64,000 nt of DNA from Tunturiibacter gelidiferens (GTDB lineage Bacteria > Acidobacteriota > Terriglobia > Terriglobales > Acidobacteriaceae), in contig NZ_JACHEB010000004.1 in assembly GCF_014201335.1 (NCBI RefSeq), positions 248,001-312,000 on the forward strand, in the 5' to 3' direction. Positions within the stretch are counted from its first letter, which is position 1; every line of letters starts with the position of its first letter. The position numbers were made by a program, and so were the translations under genes. Shown here piece after piece: positions 17,537-28,052 of the stretch. The notes under the pieces are model-generated. The model had not been told where the DNA came from and did no database searches. It saw nothing but the letters and a program-made list of their open reading frames with translations.

Positions 17537-17578
17537 GGCCTGCCCGGACCGGAAAACACCCCGGCACCGGGCAGGGCC
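17537..17578 (+). terminator. GC-rich hairpin after the YsnF genes
   Basis: GGCCTGCCCGG at 17537-17547 pairs with CCGGGCAGGGCC at 17567-17578 (11 bp, one bulged G) around a 19-nt loop, 12 bp after the stop of the second YsnF gene. There is no T-tract, so intrinsic termination is uncertain; it may instead protect the mRNA 3' end. Confidence 0.4.
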
Positions 17579-17667
17579 CATTTCGAAGGCGAGCGGATCT
17601 CAACTCATCGCACGCGGAAGCTCCGGTTTCCACGCTCTTTCGCGTATCGACAGCCTCTACTCGGCTC

Positions 17668-17847
17668 TCAGTCCTGGACCAGCCGAATCGTCGTTGACTC
17701 CCCATTGCCGATCGTCACCAGGTAACCCAACCGTGGAACGATTGCAACGTGAGAACGCGCCTCATCGCTTCCGCCTTCGCGGAGCTCATGCTCGACGATT
17801 GCGGCCAGCCTGGCCCTCATAAATCTGCTCTTCAATTCATCTGCCAT
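17668..17847 (-). CDS. Possible 59-aa protein of unknown function
   Basis: A minus-strand frame of 59 codons from ATG 17845-17847 (MADELKSRFMRARLAAIVEHELREGG, then VAIVPRLGYLVTIGNGESTTIRLVQD). Upstream on the coding strand is GGAGCAGGT, a fair ribosome site. The sequence has an amphipathic helix and a plausible beta-hairpin, and no recognised family. It is alone in a sparsely coding region between the stress genes and tRNA-Cys. The frame is also open for 11 further codons upstream. It may be a false ORF. Confidence 0.3.
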   Translation of the reverse strand: MADELKSRFMRARLAAIVEHELREGGSDEARSHVAIVPRLGYLVTIGNGESTTIRLVQD

Positions 17848-18298
17848 AGGGTACCTGCTCCAACCAAGAGAGTGGGCCATTCCGCAAAACCGAGGAATGT
17901 AGATACATCATCAACGCAGTGTTAATTTTGGCTATCATACAGAAGTTGCATATAAAGTGGTGCAATAAAATTTTGGAGGACTACACTCGTATTCGACGTG
18001 ACAGCCGGCGAATCGACGAACCCAACCAAAGAGCAGCCTTTGAGGCCGGGAGAGTATCCCAGTCGCGCTGCTGTCGTGGTGCTCTGGCGAGCTACTGCCT
18101 CGCAGCGCACCTACCCTCCAACAGTTGGCCATCCGAGAACATTCGGGATAGCGCCTCCTGCATCCAGAGTCGACGCGTCTGCGATTCCTCAGTTCATGTA
18201 ATAACCGCCAAAGGCGGATGAATGAAGAGTATCCTCAGTTCCCTGCGGATGTGTATTTTGGGGTGGATCTCGAAGGGAATGAACCCGATCGAGCTAAT
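17848..18298. other. 451-bp stretch without a supported gene
   Basis: AT-rich between about 17925 and 17985 (TTAATTTTGGCTATCATAC, CATATAAAGTGGTGCAATAAAATTTTGG), then ordinary composition. The frames open here have no coding character. Nothing definite was seen apart from the downstream flank of tRNA-Cys. Confidence 0.4.
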
Positions 18299-18374
18299 TG
18301 GAGCACCGAATGGGATTTGAACCCATGAATACTGGTTTTGCAGACCAGCGCGTTAGCCACTTCGCCATCGGTGC
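18299..18374 (-). tRNA. tRNA-Cys (GCA)
   Basis: Reading the minus strand from 18374, the acceptor GCACCGA pairs with TCGGTGC. The anticodon arm is CTGGT-CTGCAAA-ACCAG with anticodon GCA, and the T arm is ATGGGTTCAAATCCCAT. The discriminator is T (U73), as expected for cysteine, and CCA is encoded (18301-18299). It lies 46 bp downstream of the peroxiredoxin stop; both are on the minus strand. Confidence 0.95.
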
Positions 18375-18420
18375 CCTGTTCGCCACGCCAACGAAGCGTC
18401 GTGGCGAGGCAAGTCTTCCT

Positions 18421-19077
18421 CTACTTCGGTTGTGCCACCGTCCGTAGGTACGGCTTTACCGTTTTGTAACCGGGAAAGATCTTATCGGCATCTTCATTCG
18501 AGACTGCTGCGGTAATGATAACGTCATCGCCCTGCTTCCAGTTTGCGGGCGTCGCCACCTTGTGCTGGGCCGTCAACTGAATCGAATCGAGCACACGAAT
18601 GATCTCGTCGAAGTTGCGACCAGTCGTCATGGGATAAGCGAGCGTGAGCTTGATTCTCTTATCCGGTCCAATTACAAAAACCGTTCGCACCGGTGCATTG
18701 TTGGCCGGTGTTCGTCCTTCGAACGTGTCACCCGCATCGGCCGCGAGCATGTCATAGAGCTTCGCAATCTTCAGCTCCGGGTCGCCGATCAACGGATAGT
18801 TCACCTTCGATCCACCGATCTCTTCAATATCGAGAGCCCACTTGTGGTGGTTCCCGACCGGGTCCACGCTAAGGCCGATTACCTTGGCGCCACGCCTGGC
18901 GAAGTCGCTCTCAAGATTCGCTACTGCGCCGAGCTCGGTCGTGCACACCGGAGTAAAGTCCTTTGGGTGCGAGAAGAGAACTGCCCAACTGTCGCCGATC
19001 CACTCATGGAACTGAATCGTGCCATGAGTCGTTTCTGCAGTGAAGTCAGGAGCAATATCGTTGATACGGAGTGACAT
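18421..19077 (-). CDS. 1-Cys peroxiredoxin (Prx6 type)
   Basis: A 218-aa thiol peroxidase that reduces hydrogen peroxide and organic peroxides. The peroxidatic cysteine is in DFTPVCTTELG near residue 46, with the conserved HPKDFTPVC context. Prx6-type segments follow: IGLSVDPVGNHHKWALDIEE, VNYPLIGDPELKIAKLYDML, PVRTVFVIGPDKRIKLTLAYPMTTGRNFDEIIRVLDSIQ, and the C-terminal extension ATPANWKQGDDVIITAAVSNEDADKIFPGYKTVKPYLR. There is no resolving cysteine, consistent with the 1-Cys class. It is probably cytoplasmic. The gene stands alone, divergent from the PhzF gene. Confidence 0.95.
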   Translation of the reverse strand: MSLRINDIAPDFTAETTHGTIQFHEWIGDSWAVLFSHPKDFTPVCTTELGAVANLESDFARRGAKVIGLSVDPVGNHHKWALDIEEIGGSKVNYPLIGDPELKIAKLYDMLAADAGDTFEGRTPANNAPVRTVFVIGPDKRIKLTLAYPMTTGRNFDEIIRVLDSIQLTAQHKVATPANWKQGDDVIITAAVSNEDADKIFPGYKTVKPYLRTVAQPK

Positions 19078-19402
19078 GTCGATTCGCTTTCTTTGGGTTC
19101 TCCCAATTTGTCATTCTCTAATTGATTACTCGCCACATATGATTCTGGTTGCTGGGGCCTAAACGTAAAAAACCACCCGGCTCATTTGCTTTGGGTGGGT
19201 TTCTGTGCTGCTCGAAGATGCCTGCTTCGATTCGCTCATCCACACACCCACACTGGGCTACAGCAACAGCAGCAGCAGAGTGTGGTGATCGTGTTGGACA
19301 TCGTCGTCATGGCTAAATGTTTTGTCCCGCTGCCAGCTAAGCTAGCATGAGGCTGGTTTGCCTCACAGCAGTCTTTCCAAACCATACTTCCGAGGAGCTT
19401 CC
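19078..19402. other. 325-bp divergent region between peroxiredoxin and PhzF genes
   Basis: It holds a terminator-like hairpin (see 19170-19202) and a CAGCAGCAGC-rich patch around 19260-19280 (TACAGCAACAGCAGCAGCAG) resembling the arms of the REP-like element at 37.3 and 39.0 kb. No gene was found. The PhzF ribosome site (GAGGAG) is at its right end. Confidence 0.45.
19170..19202. terminator. Terminator-like hairpin in a divergent region
   Basis: AAACCACCC (19170-19178) pairs with GGGTGGGTTT (19193-19202), with one extra G. There is a run of A before and T after, the usual look of an intrinsic terminator working either way. It is misplaced, since both neighbouring genes start, rather than end, toward it. 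A small unannotated transcript or a relic of a lost gene could explain it. Confidence 0.4.
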
Positions 19403-20377
19403 ATGTCAAATGACGATCCTGCTGTCGCCCCTGCGCCTCTTGCCGCATACCAAACTTCGGCCTCTCGCACTTACGACTTCGCCCAGGTGGACGTCTTCGC
19501 CGAACGCGCGCTCGAAGGCAACGCGCTGGCTATCTTCACCGACGCTCGAGGCCTCTCTTCCGGCGAGATGCAAGCGTTGGCTCGCGAGACCAATCTAAGT
19601 GAAACCACCTTCATCCTCCCGCGCGCTCCGGAGATCGAACGCGAACGCGGTGTCCATGTCCGTATCTTCCTCACTACCGAAGAAGTCCCTTTCGCTGGCC
19701 ATCCAACTCTGGGTACCGCCAGTTGGCTCTATTTGAATCATCCAATTTTCCGCGGCGCGGAGGAGATCACACTCGATCTTGGTGTCGGGCCGATCAGGGT
19801 TCGCTTCCGTCCGCCGCAGCCCAGGGAGATCGGCGTCTTCGGCACTATGCGACAAAACGAACCTACCTTCGGAGAGGCTCTCAACAGCTCCGACGAGCGC
19901 GCAGCCTTGGCCAACGCACTCAATATCCCCGTCGAAGATCTCGATCCAACTCTACCCGCGCAGATCGTCTCCACGGGGATGGCGTTCTGCATCGTGCCCT
20001 TGCGATCAATGAAGGTTGCGACCCGCCTCCGCATCAACGCGCAAAACTCTCGGCAATTTCTTGACCGCGTAGGCGCGAAGTTTTTCTTCTGCATTGCTTC
20101 TGCTAATGCAAACTCAGGAGCGCAATGGCACGCCCGGATGCAGTTTGATTCAGGCGAAGATCCTGCGACCGGCTCTGCCTCAGGCTGCACGATTGCCTAC
20201 CTCGTGCGTCACGGCCGCGTCGCCAGCGGGCAGCAGATCATCCTGGAGCAGGGAATCGAGATGCTTCGCCCCAGCCGAATTCATCTCAGCGCGTCCCTTG
20301 AAGACAACCGCGTGACAAAAGTGTTCGTCGGTGGGCGCACCATTCCTGTTGCAAGCGGACGCCTTTTCCTGCCGTGA
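19403..20377 (+). CDS. PhzF family isomerase
   Basis: A 324-aa protein of the PhzF/diaminopimelate-epimerase-like fold. The start at 19403 has GAGGAG upstream and precedes the family N-terminus (YDFAQVDVFAERALEGNALAIF). The catalytic glutamate motif NLSETTF is near residue 60. Other signatures are VPFAGHPTLGTASWLY and the second-domain motif GEDPATGSASGCTIAYLV. Family members isomerise trans-2,3-dihydro-3-hydroxyanthranilate or unknown small acids. No other phenazine genes occur here, so the substrate is open. It is monocistronic. Confidence 0.9.
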   Translation: MSNDDPAVAPAPLAAYQTSASRTYDFAQVDVFAERALEGNALAIFTDARGLSSGEMQALARETNLSETTFILPRAPEIERERGVHVRIFLTTEEVPFAGHPTLGTASWLYLNHPIFRGAEEITLDLGVGPIRVRFRPPQPREIGVFGTMRQNEPTFGEALNSSDERAALANALNIPVEDLDPTLPAQIVSTGMAFCIVPLRSMKVATRLRINAQNSRQFLDRVGAKFFFCIASANANSGAQWHARMQFDSGEDPATGSASGCTIAYLVRHGRVASGQQIILEQGIEMLRPSRIHLSASLEDNRVTKVFVGGRTIPVASGRLFLP

Positions 20378-21033
20378 TGCACCAGATTTCAACAGGAGCA
20401 CATCATTAATCCTCAATGAATACGCACCTTTTATGCGACCGGTGGATGTGCAAGCTCTAATATTTGACGTCTTCGCTCAAACTTCGCCGCTTGCCAAGTG
20501 AGCGACTCATTCGTACTGTTGGAAAGCGTTGACGACGACGTGACATTGCAATATGAAGCGTCGTTGGAGATGATTGCTTTCGCCTGTTTTCTGACAATTT
20601 GAGTTGAGAGAAGCCCGACTGCCCCGCAGTCGCGACTCCCCAGCGCACTCCTACTGTCTGCACGCGCAGTGAGTTCGATGCCAGCATCTTTGGCATCGAC
20701 ACTCACTGTATCCGCAGCAGAGGGACCTTCTGCGCTTCTGGAACCGCGTGGCAACCTGTGCTGGCCTACGGCCTCTCTCGCACCCCGAGGTTCGGCAGCT
20801 TAAGCTCGCTGGACAATGGGCCCTGATCCCCTTGTGGAGCAGACGGAAGAGCTTTGCTCATTCCGTTCTTCCTCTTCCGGACCAGCGGACCCACTACGCG
20901 CCGAAGAGCTACATCGGCCGAACCACGGGTCACCTTGAACACCAGACCGGCACGCCTGCAAACCAGCAGACGCGTCAGGCTGGCTCATCAGCCGCGACCA
21001 CCACAAGGTGGCATCCGGCAGAAGCGAGACTGC
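20378..21033. other. 656-bp gene-free region with a long hairpin
   Basis: No frame on either strand shows coding character. The main feature is the long inverted repeat at 20667-20708. The remainder, up to the response-regulator start at 21034, is proline/arginine-like in all frames. It could hold an RNA gene or a decayed gene. Confidence 0.5.
20667..20708. other. 17-bp inverted repeat (possible structured RNA)
   Basis: CAGTGAGTTCGATGCCA (20667-20683) pairs fully with TGGCATCGACACTCACTG (20691-20708), apart from one bulged C, around the 7-nt loop GCATCTT. Beyond a small internal loop, a further CTGC (around 20658) can pair with GCAG (20714-20717), lengthening the stem. There is no T-tract on either side, so it is not a plain terminator. 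Confidence 0.55.
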
Positions 21034-21480
21034 ATGCGCCCCAAGAAGACGATTCTCTGTGTAGATGACAATGAACAAATTCTCTCAGTTCGCACCTTCC
21101 TTCTCGAAACCCGTGGCTACCGCGTAGTCGCCGCTCACAGCGCGCAGGAGGCCCTGACCGTTCTCGATCAATATCTTCCCGGCACACTGGATCTGATCCT
21201 TTGTGACCTCATCATGCCGCAGATGGACGGCAACGAATTGGTCCGTCGCGCCAAACAACTTCATCCCGGCTTGCCAGCAATGATCGTCTCCGGCACCGTC
21301 AATGCCTTCGATCGTGCTCTTCATGCCGACGTCTTTCTTCCGAAGGGTGCCTCTTCGCCGGCGGAGATGATCGAGAGAATCCGCGTTCTGGTAGCCCGCA
21401 AGCGTGGACCCAAAAAGGCTGTCCCGGCTCCCTCGCAGTCTGCGTCGCTTGGCGCATTCACCCACGCCACTGCAAGCTGA
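21034..21480 (+). CDS. Single-domain response regulator (REC)
   Basis: A 148-aa receiver protein. The frame is open upstream, but the REC fold starts right after the ATG at 21034 (MRPKKTILCVDDNEQIL). The acidic pair DD is near 11-12, the phospho-acceptor Asp is in LILCDLIMPQMDG near residue 55, the conserved Thr/Ser position is MIVSGTV, and the Lys is in VFLPKGASS. No output domain follows; a basic, Ala/Ser-rich tail of about 25 residues ends the protein. It likely receives phosphate from an unlinked histidine kinase. Its neighbours give no hint of the pathway. Confidence 0.85.
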   Translation: MRPKKTILCVDDNEQILSVRTFLLETRGYRVVAAHSAQEALTVLDQYLPGTLDLILCDLIMPQMDGNELVRRAKQLHPGLPAMIVSGTVNAFDRALHADVFLPKGASSPAEMIERIRVLVARKRGPKKAVPAPSQSASLGAFTHATAS

Positions 21481-21532
21481 CGCTCTTTCGTGCGTGGGCG
21501 CATCGTCAGAACTTGCGCAAGCAGCGGGAGGT

Positions 21533-23929
<2,397 letters not shown>

Positions 23930-24030
23930 AGACCGATGCTACCAAGAACCGGGCGCGACCAAATCCTGGACTCTTCCAACAATTTCTTCGTTTTGACACG
24001 TATTGACAGGAGATATGTTGGAATAAAAGA

Positions 24031-25263
24031 ATGCCAGGCTTTGAAGCGAATCCAGAAACGACGGCGGAGCGCAAAAACATCCTGCTGCATACGCCTCTGA
24101 TGGCGCTGGCCATAGCTGCCTTCGGCATCGGCACCTCCGAGTTCATCATCATGGGCCTGTTGCCCAACCTTGCCGACGACTTTCACGTCAGCATCCCCAA
24201 GGCCGGCGTCCTGGTCACCGGCTACGCGCTCTCTGTCACCATTGGCGCGCCCATCGTAGCCATCGCCACCGCTCGTCTGGAGCGCAAGCTCGCGCTTCTC
24301 CTCCTCATGGGCGTCTTCACACTCGGTAACCTGGCCTGCGCCATCGCCCCCACCTATAACCTCCTCTTCGCCGCCCGCGTCCTCACTGCCCTCTGCCACG
24401 GAGCTTTCTTCGGCATTGGTAGTGTAGTCGCCGCGGGTCTCGTCCCCCGCAATCAACGCGCCCAGGCGATCGCCTTGATGTTCTCTGGCCTCACCCTGGC
24501 CAATGTCCTGGGAGTTCCCGTCGGAACGGCCCTAGGCCAGGCTTACGGCTGGAGATTCGCCTTCTGGGCTATCGTCCCAATCGGCCTTCTCGCGGCCACG
24601 GCGGTCTTCTTCTTCGTCCCCAAACAAGCCCCAGGCTCCGGCGGCCTGCTCCATGAGTTCCGAGTCCTCCGCAAACCACAGGTTCTGCTGGTTCTGGCCA
24701 TGAGCGTTCTCACCTCGGCCTCGCTTTTCTGCGTCCTTACCTACATTGCCCCCGCGCTCGAAGCCGTCACATTGGTCTCCCCACACACCGTTACGCTTAC
24801 GCTTTTGCTCTTCGGGGTCGGCATCACCGTCGGCAACTTTCTCGGTGGCACGCTCAGCGATTGGCGTCCCATGACCTTCCTCATCGGCGCACTTCTGACC
24901 CTCATAGCATCCCTTATCGCCCTCTACTACGCCGAACCCCACGTCGTTCCTGCCATTGCGATGATCCTCCTCTGGGGAGCCATTCAGTTCGCCGCCGGAG
25001 CTCCGCTTCAGTCCCGCATCGTCGACCAGGCTGCCGCCGCGCCCAACCTGGCATCGACCCTCAATCAAGGAGCCTTCAACTTCGGAAACGCAACCGGAGC
25101 CTCCCTCGGCGGCATGATGCTCACCGCTGGCTACACCTACCGCCAACTCCCAATCGCCAGCATTCTCGTCACCATTCTCACTCTTTTGCTCGCCCTCATC
25201 TCGGCGAAGTTAGACCGCAAACACCGCGACACCCAAATCGCCGAAAAGCTTTCTGTCCTCTAG
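24031..25263 (+). CDS. MFS exporter, DHA1/AraJ type
   Basis: A 410-aa permease with 12 predicted helices. The first helices read LMALAIAAFGIGTSEFIIMGLLPNLADDF and VLVTGYALSVTIGAPIVAI, typical of AraJ/YdhP-type drug or sugar exporters. Motif A-like ATARLERK lies between helices 2 and 3, and GVPVGTALGQAYGWRFAFW in helix 5 is motif C-like. The substrate is unknown. It begins 101 bp from the divergent recG and is followed by a SnoaL-like gene on the same strand. Confidence 0.88.
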   Translation: MPGFEANPETTAERKNILLHTPLMALAIAAFGIGTSEFIIMGLLPNLADDFHVSIPKAGVLVTGYALSVTIGAPIVAIATARLERKLALLLLMGVFTLGNLACAIAPTYNLLFAARVLTALCHGAFFGIGSVVAAGLVPRNQRAQAIALMFSGLTLANVLGVPVGTALGQAYGWRFAFWAIVPIGLLAATAVFFFVPKQAPGSGGLLHEFRVLRKPQVLLVLAMSVLTSASLFCVLTYIAPALEAVTLVSPHTVTLTLLLFGVGITVGNFLGGTLSDWRPMTFLIGALLTLIASLIALYYAEPHVVPAIAMILLWGAIQFAAGAPLQSRIVDQAAAAPNLASTLNQGAFNFGNATGASLGGMMLTAGYTYRQLPIASILVTILTLLLALISAKLDRKHRDTQIAEKLSVL

Positions 25264-25337
25264 CTGGTACCGACCAGAGCCTATAATTCCGTCACCTCTG
25301 GAGCGTAACTAAACGCCTCGAGGGAGCGGAGAACCTA

Positions 25338-25736
25338 ATGACATTCGCAGAGCGCTGGTTTGAAGAAGTCTGGAACAAAGGCCGCGAAGATGCCATCGAC
25401 GAGATGATGTCTCCTCACACCGTAGGCCACGGCCTCACGCATCCCGAAGGAAGGGAGGTGGACGGACTGACCGCCTTCCGCTCCTTCCACAAGTCATTCC
25501 GTTCCGCCTTTCCGGACCTTCACATCAACGTGGAAGAATCCATCATCGACGGAGACAGGACGGCGGCACGCTGCCTCGTCACTGGCACGCACACCGGGGA
25601 AGCCCTCGCCGGCAAGCTCGCCACAGGCAAACCTATCAAGTTCCATGGCATGACGATGTTCCGCGTAATAGACGGAAAGATTGTCGAGTCGTGGAATAAC
25701 TTCGATTTCACCACGATGTACAAACAGCTCGAATAA
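25338..25736 (+). CDS. SnoaL-like ester cyclase family protein
   Basis: A 132-aa protein of the SnoaL/NTF2-like fold: FAERWFEEVWNKGREDAIDEMM, then GLTAFRSFHKSFRSAFPDLHINVEESIIDGDRTAARCLVTGTHTGEA, KFHGMTMFRVIDGKIVESWNNFD. This matches the widespread 'ester cyclase' group, mostly of unknown reaction. A ribosome site (GCGGAG) precedes the ATG. The upstream gap contains TATAAT at 25282-25287, a possible -10 element. Monocistronic. Confidence 0.82.
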   Translation: MTFAERWFEEVWNKGREDAIDEMMSPHTVGHGLTHPEGREVDGLTAFRSFHKSFRSAFPDLHINVEESIIDGDRTAARCLVTGTHTGEALAGKLATGKPIKFHGMTMFRVIDGKIVESWNNFDFTTMYKQLE

Positions 25737-25853
25737 TTGCCCCTGCACAGAAGTAGATTCTCACGGGCTTGCCTCCGCGAAGCCACAATGTCGCTGCGTG
25801 CACCAGCGCCCGGCTGCAGAATCGCCTGATAAACTCAGCTTAGAAGAGAACCC

Positions 25854-26786
25854 ATGTCCATCGTAGAACTGCAACATGTCCGCAAAGCCTACGACACCAA
25901 GATCGCCGTAGCCGACCTCAGCTTCACCATAGAACCCGGCAGCATGTTCGGTCTCCTCGGCCCCAATGGCTCGGGCAAAACCTCTTCCATCCGCATGATC
26001 ATCGGCATCACGGTCCCCGACTCCGGAACCATCAGCCTCTTCGGCCAACCGTTTCATCGCAGCCTTCTCAAACGCGTCGGCTATCTGCCCGAAGAGCGCG
26101 GCCTCTACAAGAAGATGAAGGTGATGGATCAACTCACCTTCCTCGGCCAGCTCCACGGCCTCAGCGCCACTACTGCTTCGAAGCGCGCACATGTTTGGTG
26201 CGAAAAGCTGCAGATCACGGAAGCGATCCACAAGAAGACCGAAGAGCTCTCCAAGGGGATGCAGCAAAAGATCCAGTTCATCTCCACCCTCCTGCACGAG
26301 CCTGAGCTCATCATCATGGACGAGCCATTCAGCGGCCTGGACCCAGTCAACGCCGTCCTTCTCATGGACACCCTCGTTGACCTTCGCAAACAAGGCCGCA
26401 CCATCCTCTTCTCCACTCACCGCATGGATCAGGTCGAAAAGCTCTGCGACAACATCTGCCTCATTCACAACAGCCATCTCGTACTTTCGGGCTCCATGCG
26501 TGAGATTAAGTCCCGATACCCGGTCAACCGCGTTCTCATCAACTTCACCGGCGACGACTCCTTCCTCAATCACTCCACCATCCATTCGGCAAAGAATTAC
26601 GGTGGACACGCCGAGATCCGTCTCAAGGAAGGTGCCGACGCACAGGCGCTTCTTGCCGCGGCAATCGTCAAAGCCCGCGTCACTCGCTTCGAAGTGATGG
26701 AACCGACGCTTGAAGAGATCTTTATCGAAAAAGTAACCGAAACATCGCAGACCCCGCAGTCTGCAGGAGTTCACGTCAATGCATAA
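25854..26786 (+). CDS. ABC transporter ATP-binding protein (NatA type)
   Basis: A 310-aa ATPase. Walker A is LLGPNGSGKTSS near 34-45, the Q-loop region is GYLPEERGLYKKMKV, the signature LSKGMQQKIQF is near 140, Walker B is ELIIMDEPFSGLDPVN, and the H-loop is LFSTHRMDQ. A C-terminal DUF4162-type extension (MEPTLEEIFIEKV) closes it. The GYLPEERGLY motif is typical of NatA/YhaQ exporters. It overlaps the permease gene by 8 bp, so the two are co-translated and form a two-gene exporter, perhaps for sodium or a toxic compound. Confidence 0.92.
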   Translation: MSIVELQHVRKAYDTKIAVADLSFTIEPGSMFGLLGPNGSGKTSSIRMIIGITVPDSGTISLFGQPFHRSLLKRVGYLPEERGLYKKMKVMDQLTFLGQLHGLSATTASKRAHVWCEKLQITEAIHKKTEELSKGMQQKIQFISTLLHEPELIIMDEPFSGLDPVNAVLLMDTLVDLRKQGRTILFSTHRMDQVEKLCDNICLIHNSHLVLSGSMREIKSRYPVNRVLINFTGDDSFLNHSTIHSAKNYGGHAEIRLKEGADAQALLAAAIVKARVTRFEVMEPTLEEIFIEKVTETSQTPQSAGVHVNA

Positions 26787-28020
26787 CATCTGGCTCATCG
26801 CCAGGCGCGAGTATCTGGAGCGCATTCGCACCAAGGCGTTCCTTGTTGCTACCATCCTTATTCCGCTCCTCATGGGTGGCTTTGTCTTCGGCAGCGGCTA
26901 TCTCGCATCGCGAACAAAATCCTCCGCACACATCGTCGTCGTCTCGTCCGATGCCAACTTTGCTGCTGATCTCAAGCATGAGCTTCTGACCGGGAAAAGC
27001 AGCAGCATGACGGTCGACCTCCTCGCCCCATCAACCTCAAACGGTGACGACACTCGCGCCACCCTCGATCAGAATCTGACGAGCAAGCACGGCGATCTTA
27101 CCGGCTATCTCTGGATCACCCCGCCCTCGCAGAGCAACACGCGCCCGGCTTTCACATACGTTCCACGCTCGGCAGGCGACGTCACGACAGAAGACGATCT
27201 TTCGGCCGCCATCAAAAACGTCATCACTCGCGAAGGGCTCACCCGACAGGGAATGGGCGCCTCCGATATCGACGCGCTCATGGCACCAGTTGTCATCGAC
27301 ACGAGCAAAACCGGGGACAGCCGCACTGCCTTCGGCGCCGCCTATCTCCTCTTCTTCCTCATGTACATGGTCATCATGCTCTACGGCATGAACACGGCAC
27401 GCTCCATCATCGAAGAGAAGACCAGCCGCGTCTTCGAGGTGATGCTTTCGACGATTAAGCCCGACGAGATGCTCGCCGGAAAGATTCTTGGCGTCGGCTC
27501 AGTAGGCCTCACTCAGATCGCGGTGTGGATGCTCGCTGCGGCCGCCCTCGGCGCAACCCCCTTCGCGACCAACCTGATCGGTGGAGGCCACGCTCCCATT
27601 AGCGCCACGCAGATCTTCTTCTTCGTCATCTATTTCATCTTCGGGTTTCTGGTCTACTCGAGCATCGCGGCCGCCCTGGGCGCGATAACCAACTCCGAAC
27701 AAGAGTTGCAGCAACTGAACATGTTCCTCGTCCTGCCTCTGGCTTTTTGCTTCCTGATGATCTTTGTCATCACTCGCGCCCCTGATTCGACCCTCGCGCA
27801 GATCGTGTCACTGATCCCATTCTGCAGTCCTTTGCTAATGAACTTCCGCATCTCGCTCACCACCGTGCCACCCTGGCAAATTGGCCTCTCCTTTGTTCTG
27901 ATGAGCCTCACCATAGTCAGCATTCTCTGGGTCGCCAGCCGCATCTATCGCGTCGGGATTCTGATGTACGGCAAAAAGCCCAACCTTTCAGAACTCCTCC
28001 GCTGGCTCAAATACAGCTAA
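26779..28020 (+). CDS. ABC transporter permease (NatB/YhaP type, ABC-2)
   Basis: A 413-aa membrane subunit partnered with the preceding ATPase. One N-terminal helix (AFLVATILIPLLMGGFVFGSGYL) is followed by a large extracytoplasmic domain (about 45-180) and then five or six helices (LLFFLMYMVIMLYGMNTARSIIEEKTSRVFEVMLSTIKPDEMLAGKILG is the ABC-2 hallmark). It ends in a short cytoplasmic tail. The 8-bp overlap with the ATPase gene signals coupling. The exported substrate cannot be deduced. Confidence 0.9.
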   Translation: MHNIWLIARREYLERIRTKAFLVATILIPLLMGGFVFGSGYLASRTKSSAHIVVVSSDANFAADLKHELLTGKSSSMTVDLLAPSTSNGDDTRATLDQNLTSKHGDLTGYLWITPPSQSNTRPAFTYVPRSAGDVTTEDDLSAAIKNVITREGLTRQGMGASDIDALMAPVVIDTSKTGDSRTAFGAAYLLFFLMYMVIMLYGMNTARSIIEEKTSRVFEVMLSTIKPDEMLAGKILGVGSVGLTQIAVWMLAAAALGATPFATNLIGGGHAPISATQIFFFVIYFIFGFLVYSSIAAALGAITNSEQELQQLNMFLVLPLAFCFLMIFVITRAPDSTLAQIVSLIPFCSPLLMNFRISLTTVPPWQIGLSFVLMSLTIVSILWVASRIYRVGILMYGKKPNLSELLRWLKYS

Positions 28021-28052
28021 ACTGCGCCCGGGCTGATTGTGAAGCGTAAAAC

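Noticed and set aside
16737..17705. 322-codon minus-strand frame opposite the second YsnF gene
   Set aside because: Shadow of a gene with recognisable domains; Arg/Leu/Gly-rich composition without motifs.
17919..18221. 100-codon plus-strand frame in the gap before tRNA-Cys
   Set aside because: No ribosome site, composition changes along the frame, and no domain.
19236..19290. CAGCAGCAG patch as a third full copy of the REP-like element
   Set aside because: It shares the left arm only; the central hairpin and right arm are missing.
20748..21068. Plus-strand frames upstream of the response regulator
   Set aside because: Pro/Arg/His-rich and overlapping the true start; the receiver fold begins at 21034.
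25761..26873. 370-codon minus-strand frame opposite the ABC ATPase
   Set aside because: Antisense of a clear ABC ATPase; no domain and no ribosome site.
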